Source: Formivibrio sp.
Lineage (GTDB): Bacteria; Pseudomonadota; Gammaproteobacteria; Burkholderiales; Chitinibacteraceae
NCBI GenBank assembly: GCA_031291275.1
Contig: JARLJJ010000420.1
Coordinates: 1-56,399 of the forward strand
Reading direction: 5' to 3'
Length of the DNA: 56,399 bases
In this document: positions 17,389-26,375 of the stretch, in pieces
Position numbering within the stretch: position 1 is the stretch's first letter
Layout: each line of letters starts with the position of its first letter
The notes under the pieces: model-generated
What the model was told of the DNA's origin: nothing
Databases searched by the model: none
Seen by the model: the letters and a program-made list of their open reading frames with translations, nothing else
Program-made: the position numbers and the translations under genes

Positions 17389-18345
17389 ATGGACCACATC
17401 ACCCGCTGCCCAAATTGTTCAACTGCCTTTCGGGTGACCGACGAGCAGCTTGCTGCATATCACGGACAAGTTCGCTGCGGGCGCTGCGCCTTTGTCTTCG
17501 ATGCACTTGATTGCCTGCTGCCGCCCGCAGCACCCTCCGCCGACGAAACACCAGCTCCTCCAGAACCCGTCGATACCACGCCAATTGCTGATCTGTATAA
17601 GCAACTACAGACCGACTTGGCAGAAGAAGCGGAGGCACTGGCCCATTTTTCACATCCCGTCACTAGCCCTGAACTTCCGGCTGCAACCAAAGCACTGGAT
17701 CACGCCACCTTAGTGCAGGCTGCAACGCCATCCTTTACGGAAGAAGCTCCTGATGCATTGATGGAAACGGCACCTGAAACGCCGGAACAGATGGCCAGAG
17801 CGAAAGCGGAAGGCTACCGGCCAATTGCCTTGCCCGAAGACGATGCGCTGTTCGCGCCCTTGCCCATCCCGCGCCATCGCGGCGTTTGGATTTTTGCCAC
17901 GCTGTTCGCCGGCTTGGTGCTATGTCTGCAGATTGTCTTTTACTACCGGGTCACACTTGCCATGGAATACCCGGCCTTGCAGCCGCGCTTCACCCGTCTG
18001 TGCAACACGCTGGGCTGCAGCATGCCCTTGCCGCATCAGGCCGACCAGTTGCGCCTGGAATGGTCAGAACTAACTTATGTGCCAGACCACCCCACCCTGA
18101 TCCAGCTCTCCGCCACCTTGCGCAACCTTGCCCAATACGAACAAGCCTTGCCCTTGCTGGAACTCACATTGACCGACAATCAGGAACATGTGGTCGCAAA
18201 GCGCATCTTCAAACCGGCCGAATACTTGAATACCAATGAAAAAACCCGCCAGAGCCTGCCCGGTCACGACGAGTTGCACGCCTTCCTGCAACTGGAAACC
18301 GGCGATCTAAAATCCTCGGGTTATTCTCTTTTTTGGTTCTACTGA
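17389..18345 (+). CDS. Zinc-ribbon and DUF3426 domain membrane protein
   Basis: A 318-residue protein. The N-terminal MJ0042-type zinc ribbon has CPNC (residues 7-10) and CGRC (30-33). A proline/glutamate-rich acidic linker follows (about 45-160), then one membrane helix (about 165-186, GVWIFATLFAGLVLCLQIVF) and a DUF3426 domain outside. The architecture is common beside prmA in betaproteobacteria; function is unknown. It follows prmA by 25 bases, so they are probably cotranscribed. Confidence 0.88.
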   Translation: MDHITRCPNCSTAFRVTDEQLAAYHGQVRCGRCAFVFDALDCLLPPAAPSADETPAPPEPVDTTPIADLYKQLQTDLAEEAEALAHFSHPVTSPELPAATKALDHATLVQAATPSFTEEAPDALMETAPETPEQMARAKAEGYRPIALPEDDALFAPLPIPRHRGVWIFATLFAGLVLCLQIVFYYRVTLAMEYPALQPRFTRLCNTLGCSMPLPHQADQLRLEWSELTYVPDHPTLIQLSATLRNLAQYEQALPLLELTLTDNQEHVVAKRIFKPAEYLNTNEKTRQSLPGHDELHAFLQLETGDLKSSGYSLFWFY

Positions 18346-18562
18346 GCCCAAGCTATTACGCAGCACCTGATTCAGTGCAACAGCCATCCAGCAGTAATGA
18401 CTGAATATTTGTGACTATTAATTCGTGCTTCCAAATTCGTATTGAGACCTTGCCCAAAACAGGCAAGCACGTGTGTAGGCGACCAGGTACACGCCTTGTT
18501 TTCGCGAGATTACGTTCCATACTGAAGCATATCAACTTAACGTTTTAAGGAGCTTTCACCTC

Positions 18563-19078
18563 ATGGCCACCGTCATGCTCAATGGAACCCCGGTCAGCGT
18601 TGGCGGCCGTTTCCCACGTATTGGCGATATCGCTCATAGTTTCATGTTGGTCGATATCCATCTGCAGGATGTTCCGCTGTCCAAGTTCTGGGGCCAGCGC
18701 AAACTGATTGCCATCGTCCCGAGTCTGGATGCAGCCATTGGCTTGGCAATTGCACGTCGGCTGGAAGCGCTCGCCTATGATATTGATAACGTGGTGGTTA
18801 TGGTTGTATCAGTGGATACGCCATATGCGCTTTCGCGAATTGCCAGCACCGAGGGATTTCGCAAGATTCAGTTGCTTTCAACCTTGCGCGGCCGTGACTT
18901 CCACAAAGATTACGGTGTCATGATCACGGATATTCCGCTTTCCGGCTTGATGACAACAGCGCTGATCACGTTGAATGTGAACGATGATGTTATGTATGCC
19001 GAATTAGTTTCGGACATGAACTCCGAGCCCAATTACCAGGAAGCACTCGCCCCCTTGCTACCGCCACAGGATTTGTGA
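18563..19078 (+). CDS. Tpx-like peroxiredoxin homologue lacking all cysteines (probable pseudoenzyme)
   Basis: A 171-residue full-length member of the thiol peroxidase (Tpx) subfamily. It aligns without gaps through the active-site region to the tpx product encoded next to it. The peroxidatic cysteine (position 60) is glycine, the active-site threonine (57) is alanine, and the resolving cysteine (94) is alanine; the protein has no cysteine anywhere. The scaffold is kept: VPSLD, LLSTLRGRDFHKDYGV, PLSGL and the C-terminal helix. It therefore cannot be a peroxidase but may be a binding, scaffolding or regulatory paralogue. AAGGAG precedes ATG, and the gene has its own terminator. Confidence 0.85.
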   Translation: MATVMLNGTPVSVGGRFPRIGDIAHSFMLVDIHLQDVPLSKFWGQRKLIAIVPSLDAAIGLAIARRLEALAYDIDNVVVMVVSVDTPYALSRIASTEGFRKIQLLSTLRGRDFHKDYGVMITDIPLSGLMTTALITLNVNDDVMYAELVSDMNSEPNYQEALAPLLPPQDL

Positions 19079-19101
19079 TCTCCCGGCACCTCTACTCTCC
19101 C

Positions 19102-19129
19102 AGCCGGCCTTTGCCGGCTGTGTCTTTTT
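19102..19129 (+). terminator. Terminator after the cysteine-less Tpx gene
   Basis: AGCCGGC-CTTT-GCCGGCT (19102-19119) is a perfect 7 bp stem followed by TGTGTCTTTTT. It separates the two tandem tpx genes into distinct transcription units. Confidence 0.85.
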
Positions 19130-19209
19130 AAACCTTGCCGGTCACTGCCACATTCCCGATAATAGGAATGGCTCTCAAGCAGTACCCAACAATAATCATG
19201 GAGATATAC

Positions 19210-19713
19210 ATGGCATCGACTCAACTCGGCGGCACCCCCGTCACCCTCAATGGTACTTTCCCATCGGTAGGCAGTACCGCCAAACCGTTTACTCTGGTGG
19301 GTAAGGATCTGGCAGATGTCTCACTCGCCAGCCTGGCCGGCAAGAAAAAAGTACTGAATATTTTCCCAAGCATCGACACTGGTGTTTGCGCCACTTCCGT
19401 ACGTCGCTTCAATCAAGAAGCCGCCGGGCTAAGCAACACCGTTGTGCTCTGTATTTCTGCAGACCTTCCTTTTGCGCAAGCCCGTTTTTGTGGCGCAGAA
19501 GGTTTGGATAAGGTCGTGACCCTGTCGACCATGCGCGGTCGGGCATTCCTGTCCGATTATGGCGTGGAAATCACCAGCGGCCCCTTGTCCGGCGTTTCTG
19601 CTCGTGCCGTTGTCGTGCTCGACGAGCAAGACAAGGTTATTCATGCCGAACTGGTTCCGGAAATCAAGCAAGAACCGGATTACGCAGCGGCCCTCAAAGT
19701 TCTCGCCGCCTGA
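19210..19713 (+). CDS. tpx: Thiol peroxidase
   Basis: A 167-residue atypical two-cysteine peroxiredoxin reducing hydrogen and alkyl hydroperoxides with thioredoxin. The peroxidatic cysteine is C60 in [14 protein letters not shown] and the resolving cysteine is C94 in ARFCGAEGL, the canonical spacing of Tpx. [15 protein letters not shown] carries the conserved arginine region. ATG at 19210 has GGAG upstream and gives the usual length. It is presumably periplasmic or cytoplasmic as in other Tpx; no signal peptide is seen. Confidence 0.97.
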   Translation: MASTQLGGTPVTLNGTFPSVGSTAKPFTLVGKDLADVSLASLAGKKKVLNIFPSIDTGVCATSVRRFNQEAAGLSNTVVLCISADLPFAQARFCGAEGLDKVVTLSTMRGRAFLSDYGVEITSGPLSGVSARAVVVLDEQDKVIHAELVPEIKQEPDYAAALKVLAA

Positions 19714-19734
19714 GTCCCATCAGACGAAAACAGC

Positions 19735-19757
19735 ACGGCGGGGCAACCCGCCGTTTT
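19735..19757 (+). terminator. Terminator after tpx
   Basis: ACGGCGGG-GCAA-CCCGCCGT is a perfect 8 bp stem followed by TTT. Confidence 0.88.
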
Positions 19758-19835
19758 GCATTGTTACGCACAGTCACCCTGCAACAAATGACATCGGCTA
19801 GAATCAAATCTGAAAAACCTTGCTGGAGATACGCC

Positions 19836-20339
19836 ATGTTACGCCGTGCGCTGCCCTTATTCCTTCTGACAGTCACACTTGCAGCCCAGGCAGAGACTCG
19901 CTTGACAGTCCGTTTCGCCAACCCGGCCTGGAATGGCGTAACCATTCCTGCGGGCCAGCAGTGTCCTAAAAATGGGGGGGCTGGTGCCACGCCGGCATTG
20001 AATGTATTTGATCTGCCGCCAGGCACCGCAGCGCTGTTGCTGGAATTTTCAGAAAAAGGCACAGGACTGGACAATGGCGGCATGGGACGGATCGGCTATA
20101 CCATCGGCAAGGGGGTTAATAGCGCCCAAGTGCCATCAGCGCCAGGCAACAGCATGGCGTTGCCTCCAGGTTTCTTCCTCGTCAGCGCCCACCGGGGCGA
20201 CGACAAGCCAGGTGCCTACCTGCCACCTTGTTCGGGCGGAAAGGGTGCGCGCTACGTTTTAACTGTCCGCGCGCTGGATGCAGCAAACAGCAATGGCAAA
20301 GTATTGGGTGAAGGACGTCTGGAGCTGGGCAAGTATTGA
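19836..20339 (+). CDS. Exported PEBP-like (YbhB/YbcL-type) protein, tentative
   Basis: A 167-residue protein with a signal peptide (MLRRALPLFLLTVTLAAQA, cleavage near residue 19). The remainder has weak resemblance to the phosphatidylethanolamine-binding protein fold: N-P-A-W-N-G near the start, DLPPGTAALLLEF in place of the family's ligand-pocket strand, and AYLPPCSGGKGARYVLTVRALD, which matches the PEBP C-terminal PPCP-G-H-Y-F-v-AL pattern without its histidine. Two cysteines could form a periplasmic disulfide. Function is unknown. GGAG lies a few bases before ATG at 19836; longer starts are less likely. Confidence 0.65.
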   Translation: MLRRALPLFLLTVTLAAQAETRLTVRFANPAWNGVTIPAGQQCPKNGGAGATPALNVFDLPPGTAALLLEFSEKGTGLDNGGMGRIGYTIGKGVNSAQVPSAPGNSMALPPGFFLVSAHRGDDKPGAYLPPCSGGKGARYVLTVRALDAANSNGKVLGEGRLELGKY

Positions 20340-20353
20340 TCGGCCAACATGCG

Positions 20354-20381
20354 AAAAGCCTGCACAGGAGTGCAGGCTTTT
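20354..20381. terminator. Bidirectional terminator between convergent genes
   Basis: AAAAGCCTGCAC-AGGA-GTGCAGGCTTTT is a perfect 12 bp stem with T and A runs for both directions. Confidence 0.92.
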
Positions 20382-20401
20382 TTCATTTCACTCGTCCTGA
20401 C

Positions 20402-21235
20402 TCAACAAAGCGAATCGAATCCGCGCAGATAGGCCAGGGCAGGATCGCGCGCATCGCCCGCGGTCTCTTCCATCAAGACCGGCACGCCAGGCTTGAGCTT
20501 GCCCACCTGCTGCAACAGTGCGGCATAATCCAGCAGCCCTTGCCCCGGCGGTACACGGACCAACAGGCCATCGCGCAGCACAAAATCCTTGGCATGCAGC
20601 GCAACAATCTTCTCTCCAATCAGCGCCAGTGCCCGTTCAAAATATGCCGGTTGATTCTGGCATTCTGCCGGCAAGATGATATTGACCGGATCAAAGATAA
20701 CCTGCACATGGTTGGAGTCGAGCGCTACAAGCAAGCGATGCAAGCGGTCGACATCGTAAACCACATGCTCGGCGGCAGCTTCCAGCGCAATCATCACACC
20801 CCATTTTTCCGCCTCTTCCGCCAATTCTTGCAGCGTCGCCAGCAAGGTAACGAAGGTGGCCTCGCTGCGATTACCGGGATGCGGACTGCAATCGGCATTC
20901 AGGGAACCGGTTTCCGTACCGACCACACTTGCACCGAAATCGCGAGCGTAACGCAGCGCTTCCTTGAAGCGCTTGATCTCAGCACGCAGCAAAACAGGAT
21001 CGGGATGCACCGGATTGATGTAACAACCCAACACGGCAATCTGCACACCGCGCTGTGAAAAAGCCTGGGCCGTCTGCCAGGCAAAGTCCGGATTCCAGCC
21101 ACCGACCGGCGGCGCACCCGGTATTGCCTTGGCGGGCGCCAGCTGCACTGCCTGCAATCTGCGTTGTACGGCCAAATCGGCCAGTTCGGCTGCGCTACCA
21201 GTGCCCAGGTCATGAGCGCGAATTCCCAGAATCAT
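20402..21235 (-). CDS. Sugar phosphate isomerase/epimerase family protein (xylose isomerase-like TIM barrel)
   Basis: A 277-residue TIM-barrel protein of the AP-endonuclease-2/xylose isomerase-like superfamily. Visible metal-site segments are VGTETGSLN (first glutamate), IALEAAAEH (second glutamate), VIFDPVNI (aspartate), ALHAKDF (histidine) and the late LMEETAG (glutamate), consistent with divalent metal and isomerase or epimerase chemistry on a sugar. I use ATG at 21235, which has GAGGGA upstream; longer starts run into a region without a binding site. It is divergent from a GH105 hydrolase, suggesting a shared sugar pathway. Confidence 0.8.
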   Translation of the reverse strand: MILGIRAHDLGTGSAAELADLAVQRRLQAVQLAPAKAIPGAPPVGGWNPDFAWQTAQAFSQRGVQIAVLGCYINPVHPDPVLLRAEIKRFKEALRYARDFGASVVGTETGSLNADCSPHPGNRSEATFVTLLATLQELAEEAEKWGVMIALEAAAEHVVYDVDRLHRLLVALDSNHVQVIFDPVNIILPAECQNQPAYFERALALIGEKIVALHAKDFVLRDGLLVRVPPGQGLLDYAALLQQVGKLKPGVPVLMEETAGDARDPALAYLRGFDSLC

Positions 21236-21484
21236 GTTGTCCCTCACTTGATCATCAATATGCGGACCATGTTTGGCATGAACCACGTTATTCTTGCGCA
21301 AAGAATATGACTGGTCAGCCGGCATCACCTTAAAATCGTTGCCATCTTCTGCCACAACTGGCAATCGGATGAAGGCGTGCGCCGATACGAAGCCTTACCT
21401 TAGTGCCCATCCGGACGACCAGCCCATTCGATGGGCCCAAGAATCAGATCGCCGCTTTCACATTCAAAATATGAGGAGCTAACC

Positions 21485-22597
21485 ATGGCAGCCAACCATC
21501 AACCCAAAGTGACCGCCCGCGAGGTGCACGGCCACATCGCCAAGCTGATGGACAACCTGGTCAACATCAAGGACGAAACCGGGGAATTCCTGCTGAAACT
21601 CGACGATGGCCGCATTATCGATACCAAGGGCTGGAACGACTGGGAATGGACCCACGGCGTCGGTTTGTACGGACTGTATCGCTACTTCGACCAAACGCAC
21701 GACGCCGAATGCCTGCAGATCATCACGGATTGGTTCAAGAATCGCTTTGAGGCCGGCACGCCGACCAAAAACATCAATACCATGGCAGCGATGCTGACCT
21801 TGGCCTATTTGTACGAGCGCACCGGAAACAGCACCTACAAGCCCTACCTGGAAATCTGGGCCGACTATGTGATGTACGACATGCCGCGCACTGAAGACCA
21901 CGGCTTCCAGCATATTGTTTTCAACAACGATAACCACCAGCAGCTTTGGGACGACACGCTGATGATGAGCGTACTGCCGCTGGCCAAGATCGGTTTGCTG
22001 CTGAACCGCCCCGATTACGTGGAAGAAGCCAAGCGCCAGTTCCTGATTCACATCAAGTACCTGTTCGATACCAAGACCGGGCTGTGGTTCCACGGCTGGC
22101 ATTTCGAAGGCCGCCACAACTTTGCCGAAGCACTGTGGGCACGCGGCAATAGCTGGATCACCATTGTGATCCCGGAATTCATCGAGCTCCTGAACCTGCA
22201 ACCCGGCGACCATCTGCGCGAATTCCTGATCGATACCTTCAAGTCGCAAGTGTCGGCACTGGCCAAGTTCCAGGACAAGGAAAGCGGCCTGTGGCACACC
22301 CTGCTCGATGACAAAACCTCGTATCTGGAAGCCTCTGCCACCGCCGGCTTTGCCTTCGGCATGCTCAAGGCGATCCGCAAGCGTTATATCGGCGCGGAAT
22401 ACCTGCCGGTCGCAGTCAAGGCCATCGAGGGCGTGGTTGCCAACATCGACAGCAAGGGCGAACTGGTCAACGTTTCGTTCGGCACCGCGATGGGTTCGAC
22501 CAAGCAGTTCTACAAGGACATCAAGCTCACCTCGATGCCGTACGGCCAATCGATGGCGATTCTGGCGCTGACCGAGTACCTGAATCATTACATTTGA
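21485..22597 (+). CDS. Glycoside hydrolase family 105 protein (unsaturated rhamnogalacturonyl hydrolase-like)
   Basis: A 370-residue (alpha/alpha)6-barrel protein. The GH88/105-type features are GWNDWEWTHGVGLYGLYRY near residue 45, QLWDDTLMMSVLPLAK (about 155, with the probable catalytic aspartate), WFHGWHFEG, FAEALWARGNSW, and SATAGFAFGMLKAI. These enzymes hydrate and cleave unsaturated uronic acid-ended disaccharides left by polysaccharide lyases. No signal peptide, so cytoplasmic, as expected for the family. No lyase or dedicated transporter is nearby. GAGGAG precedes ATG. The gene pairs divergently with a sugar isomerase-like gene. Confidence 0.85.
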   Translation: MAANHQPKVTAREVHGHIAKLMDNLVNIKDETGEFLLKLDDGRIIDTKGWNDWEWTHGVGLYGLYRYFDQTHDAECLQIITDWFKNRFEAGTPTKNINTMAAMLTLAYLYERTGNSTYKPYLEIWADYVMYDMPRTEDHGFQHIVFNNDNHQQLWDDTLMMSVLPLAKIGLLLNRPDYVEEAKRQFLIHIKYLFDTKTGLWFHGWHFEGRHNFAEALWARGNSWITIVIPEFIELLNLQPGDHLREFLIDTFKSQVSALAKFQDKESGLWHTLLDDKTSYLEASATAGFAFGMLKAIRKRYIGAEYLPVAVKAIEGVVANIDSKGELVNVSFGTAMGSTKQFYKDIKLTSMPYGQSMAILALTEYLNHYI

Positions 22598-22619
22598 CGG
22601 ATCAACCGCTCCCGCATAA

Positions 22620-22652
22620 AAAAAGCCCCTTGGTCATTCCAAGGGGCTTTTT
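22620..22652. terminator. Bidirectional terminator between GH105 gene and gamma carbonic anhydrase gene
   Basis: AAAAAGCCCCTTGG-TCATT-CCAAGGGGCTTTTT, a perfect 14 bp stem with A/T runs at both ends, lies between convergent genes. Confidence 0.95.
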
Positions 22653-22663
22653 GCTGCGGACAA

Positions 22664-23194
22664 TCAAGCTTCCTGATAGCGCTTCATCAACAGCACATAG
22701 TTATTGGCTGAATAGTTGAAACTGGCCAGCTCTTCCTCGGTCAACGGACGAATTTCCCGGACCGGGCTGCCAAGATACAGGTAGCCAGAACGCAGTTTTT
22801 TGCCCGGCGGCACCAGCGAACCTGCGCCAATCATCACGCGATCCTGCACGACTGCACGGTCCAGAATAATCGTGCCCATGCCAATCAGACATTCGTTGCC
22901 GATGGTGCAACCATGCAAAATGACGTTGTGGCCAACGGTCACCCGATCGCCGATCACCAGCGGCGCGCCATCCGGGTCGGATTCGCGTTTGTGCGTCACA
23001 TGCAGTACCGAACCGTCCTGAATGCTGGTTTGCTTGCCAATTTTGATGAAATTGACATCCCCGCGCGCAGCCACATTGGGCCAGATCGAAGATTCTTCAC
23101 CTAGAACGACATCGCCAATAACCTGCGCGCTATCATGCACCCAGGCTCCTTCAGCGAGTTGCGGCGTTGCTGCGCCGAATTTGCCAATTGCCAT
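22664..23194 (-). CDS. Gamma carbonic anhydrase family protein (YrdA-like)
   Basis: A 176-residue left-handed beta-helix protein built of hexapeptide repeats. The zinc-ligand histidines are in VLHVTHKR and TVGHNVILHGC; IGMGTIILDRAVVQ and LVPPGKKL follow. Members bind zinc or another metal; bacterial YrdA homologues often have weak or undetected carbonic anhydrase activity, so the enzymatic role is uncertain. ATG at 23194 with GGGAG upstream is preferred over an upstream in-frame start. Confidence 0.92.
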   Translation of the reverse strand: MAIGKFGAATPQLAEGAWVHDSAQVIGDVVLGEESSIWPNVAARGDVNFIKIGKQTSIQDGSVLHVTHKRESDPDGAPLVIGDRVTVGHNVILHGCTIGNECLIGMGTIILDRAVVQDRVMIGAGSLVPPGKKLRSGYLYLGSPVREIRPLTEEELASFNYSANNYVLLMKRYQEA

Positions 23195-23279
23195 TATTAC
23201 TCCCTGCTTGTAATTTGTTACCGGTGCGCCCATCTGTTTAACTACGAACTCTGACCTATTTTACCCGAGGCCCTGCTCC

Positions 23280-25325
23280 ATGACCGCTGCTGTAAATAAT
23301 CCCCTCCTTGATTTCTCCGGCTTACCCCGTTACGCCGATGTTCGTCCGGAACACATCTCGCCCGCATTGGATGTTCTGCTGGAATCCAGCCGTGCTGCAG
23401 TCAGTGCTGTCGAAAGCATCGCCAAACCCACCTGGGACAATTTCGTTCGTCCGGTTGAAGATGCACTGGAACAGCTCGGTCGAGCCTGGGGTATTGCCGG
23501 GCACATGGAAAGCGTAGTCAACACACCAGAACTGCGCGAAGCTTATAACGCCAACCTGGGCCGCATCTCCAATTTCTATACCGAGCTGGGCCAGAACGAG
23601 GCCTTGTATGCCGGTTACAAGAAGTTGGCGAAAAGCGCTGAATTCAAAAAATACCCGTTGGCACGCAAGACCATCGTCGAACATGCGCTACGCGACTTCC
23701 GCCTCTCCGGCGCGGAATTGCCGCCCGAGCAAAAAGTCCGCTTCACCGAGATTGCCGAGCGCCTGTCCGAGCTGACCAACCGCTTTTCGCAAAACCTGCT
23801 CGACGCCACCGATGGCTACGTCACCTACATCGAGGACGAAAAACGTCTGGCCGGCCTTCCCGCCGACAACCTGGCTGCTGCCCGCGCCGCCGCCGAAGAA
23901 GACGGTTGCGCTGGTTACAAGTTCACATTGAAGGCCCCCAGCTATATCCCGGTGATGCAGTATGTCCTCGATCGTGCGCTGCGCGAACAGATGTATACCG
24001 CCTATGTGACCCGTGCATCGGAATTCGACCAGACCGAATGGGATAACACCTCGCTGATCAATGAGATTTTGCAATTGCGCCAGGAAGCCGCGCAAATGCT
24101 GGGCTTCGCCAACTATGGCGAAGAATCGCTTGCCACCAAAATGGCCGAATCGCCGAAACAAGTTCTGCACTTCCTGCACGATCTGGCACATCGCTGCCGC
24201 CCGTTTGTGATGAGCGACCGCGTAGAAATGTCGGCCTGGGCCTTCCAGAACCTGGGCTACAAGCAACTCGAACCTTGGGATGTCGGCCTGGTCTCGGAAA
24301 AAATCCGCGAGAGAAAATACGCATTTTCCGAGCAAGAGGTTAAACAGTACTTTACTGAACCGACCGTTCTTTCCGGCTTGTTCCACCTGATCGAAACCTT
24401 GTATGGACTGCGTTTCATCAAGGCCGAAGCGCCGGCATGGCATCCGGATGTAACTTATTACGAATTGAAAAACGCTGACGACTCACTCGTTGGCGGTCTG
24501 TATCTGGATCTGTATGCGCGGGCAGCCAAACAAGGCGGCGCTTGGATGAACGATGTTCGTGGCCGGCACAAACTGGCCGATGGCAGCATTCAGACACCGG
24601 TTGCGCTGGTCGTCTGCAACTTCGCCAGCGGCGTCGATGGCAAGCCTGCCCTGCTGCCGCACGACGATGTCATCACCCTGTTCCACGAATTCGGCCATGC
24701 CTTGCATCACCTGCTTACCCAGGTGGACGAACTGGGCGTATCCGGCATCAGCGGCGTTGAATGGGACGCGGTCGAATTGCCCAGCCAGTTCATGGAAAAC
24801 TTCTGCTGGGAATGGCAAGTGCTGCCCAAGATGACCTGCCATGTCGAGACCGGCGAAACCCTGCCCAAGGAGCTCTTCGGCAAAATGCTGGCCGCCAAGA
24901 ACTTCCAGAGCGCCAGCGTCATGCAACGCCAGTTGTATTTTTCGATCTTCGACATGGAACTGCACCAGAAAACCGAAGTCCCGGCCGTGCAAGCGCTCGC
25001 TGAAAAAATCCAGCAAGACCTTGGTCTGATGCAACCGCCGTTCTATAACCGCTTCCCGCAAAGCTTCAGCCATATCTTTGCCGGCGGTTATTCAGCCGGC
25101 TATTACAGCTACAAGTGGGCGGAAGTGCTCTCGGCCGATGCCTATTCCGCATTCGAGGAAGAAGGCGTGCTCAATCCGCAGACCGGCGCGCGCTTCCGCC
25201 AGGAAATCCTCGCCCGGGGCGGCGAGCGCCCGGCACTGGAATCGTTCAAGGCCTTCCGCGGCCGCGAACCGTCCATCGATGCCTTGCTGCGCCATAACGG
25301 ATTGCAAGATGGCCATCACGGCTAA
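23280..25325 (+). CDS. prlC: Oligopeptidase A
   Basis: A 681-residue M3-family zinc metallopeptidase that degrades peptides in the cytoplasm, including cleaved signal peptides. The zinc motif HEFGH is at residues 469-473 (TLFHEFGHALHHLL), followed by the family glutamate region VEWDAVELPSQFMENFCWE, and FAGGYSAGYYSYKWAEVLSAD near the C-terminus. Length matches E. coli PrlC. It is divergent from the carbonic anhydrase gene and ends at a strong terminator. Confidence 0.97.
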   Translation: MTAAVNNPLLDFSGLPRYADVRPEHISPALDVLLESSRAAVSAVESIAKPTWDNFVRPVEDALEQLGRAWGIAGHMESVVNTPELREAYNANLGRISNFYTELGQNEALYAGYKKLAKSAEFKKYPLARKTIVEHALRDFRLSGAELPPEQKVRFTEIAERLSELTNRFSQNLLDATDGYVTYIEDEKRLAGLPADNLAAARAAAEEDGCAGYKFTLKAPSYIPVMQYVLDRALREQMYTAYVTRASEFDQTEWDNTSLINEILQLRQEAAQMLGFANYGEESLATKMAESPKQVLHFLHDLAHRCRPFVMSDRVEMSAWAFQNLGYKQLEPWDVGLVSEKIRERKYAFSEQEVKQYFTEPTVLSGLFHLIETLYGLRFIKAEAPAWHPDVTYYELKNADDSLVGGLYLDLYARAAKQGGAWMNDVRGRHKLADGSIQTPVALVVCNFASGVDGKPALLPHDDVITLFHEFGHALHHLLTQVDELGVSGISGVEWDAVELPSQFMENFCWEWQVLPKMTCHVETGETLPKELFGKMLAAKNFQSASVMQRQLYFSIFDMELHQKTEVPAVQALAEKIQQDLGLMQPPFYNRFPQSFSHIFAGGYSAGYYSYKWAEVLSADAYSAFEEEGVLNPQTGARFRQEILARGGERPALESFKAFRGREPSIDALLRHNGLQDGHHG

Positions 25326-25340
25326 ACCTGCCCGCAAGTA

Positions 25341-25375
25341 AAAGGCCGTGCTGCCCGCGCAGCACGGCCTTTTTT
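25341..25375. terminator. Terminator after prlC
   Basis: AAAGGCCGTGCTGC-CCGC-GCAGCACGGCCTTT is a perfect 14 bp stem followed by further T residues, usable in both directions by prlC and the convergent oxidoreductase gene. Confidence 0.95.
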
Positions 25376-25395
25376 CGTGATTCATCCAAACACCA

Positions 25396-26365
25396 TCAGA
25401 ACGGGATCAGCCGTTTCTCGTCCGCAGACTGGCGCGCCAGCAAGCTCGCTGCCGTACTGCGAAAGGAATCCTCGGCAGAGACCAGACATGGCCGCTCGCC
25501 ACGAATACTGGCGACAAAATCGGCAAAACACTGCACTTCGGGTAGTTGCGGCACGATTTGCTCACCGGCCGCGTTCAACAAGTGAATCTCCCGGTTGCGC
25601 ACTTCCAGCACCCCGGCATCGCCCACGATGCGGATCCGGTCGTCGTCATGGTTGGGCGCATTGGCCGGACGCAGGTAATCGATATTGACTGTGGCCGCGA
25701 CCTCGCCAGTCATCTCGAACGCACACATCGCGCTGCTTTCCAAGTCGCCATGACCACTATTGGCGCGGGTGGAATGACTGGCGAACACCGAGACGAATTC
25801 CTGCCCGCTGAACCAGCGCAGCCAATCGATTGCATGGCAGCCCACCCAGGGGATCGTGCCGCCAAACGAGTCGCGCCGGGTATAAAAAGCCTCGCGTTGG
25901 CCCAGTCGATAGGATTTCTGCGCATGCAGCAGGCGCACCTCGCCGATCGCACCGGCCCGTACCGCCTGATACGCAGTCAGAAACCACGACTTGTAGCGAA
26001 TGCCGAACATCACCGCTGCTGCGCCAGAGCGTTTCTAGCCGTGCCAGATCGTCCAGTGTGGTCGCCAGCGGTTTTTCCGCGTACAGGTGGATGCCGCGAC
26101 GCAGGCATTCGATATTGATCCGCGCGTGATCGCCGAAATGCGGGTTCACCGCGACGATATCCGGCCGGATTTCGTCGAGCATCGCTTGCCAATCGACGTA
26201 GCGGCGCGGATGCAGATCCAGCGCTTGCAGACGCACATCCAGCTTGCCGAGGTTTTCCCCAGCGGAACCGGGCGCCACCGCACACAGATCGACCGCTATC
26301 CCCTGCGCCAAACCGCCCAGCACATAATCGAAATGCCCGGACCCGCCGATGATGCAAAGCTTCAT
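25396..26365 (-). pseudogene. Gfo/Idh/MocA family oxidoreductase, interrupted by a frameshift
   Basis: The N-terminal Rossmann half runs from ATG 26365 (MKLCIIGGSGHFDYVLGG, then HLYAEKPLATTLDDLARLETLWRSSG with the family EKP motif). The C-terminal half continues in another frame from about 26013 (VMFGIRYKSWFLTAYQAV...) to TGA at 25396, including CHAIDWLRWFSGQ with the catalytic histidine region. The break lies at about 26013-26018, in a GCAGCAGCGG run, and needs removal of one base or addition of two to restore the frame. Both halves look otherwise intact, so the mutation is recent or a sequencing error. The intact protein would be an NAD(P)-dependent sugar or inositol-type dehydrogenase. Confidence 0.8.
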
Positions 26366-26375
26366 GATTTGCCTT

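Noticed and set aside
18346..18562. A small RNA or extra gene between the DUF3426 gene and the cysteine-less Tpx
   Set aside because: No terminator-hairpin/promoter pair or coding frame is evident in this 217-base spacer.
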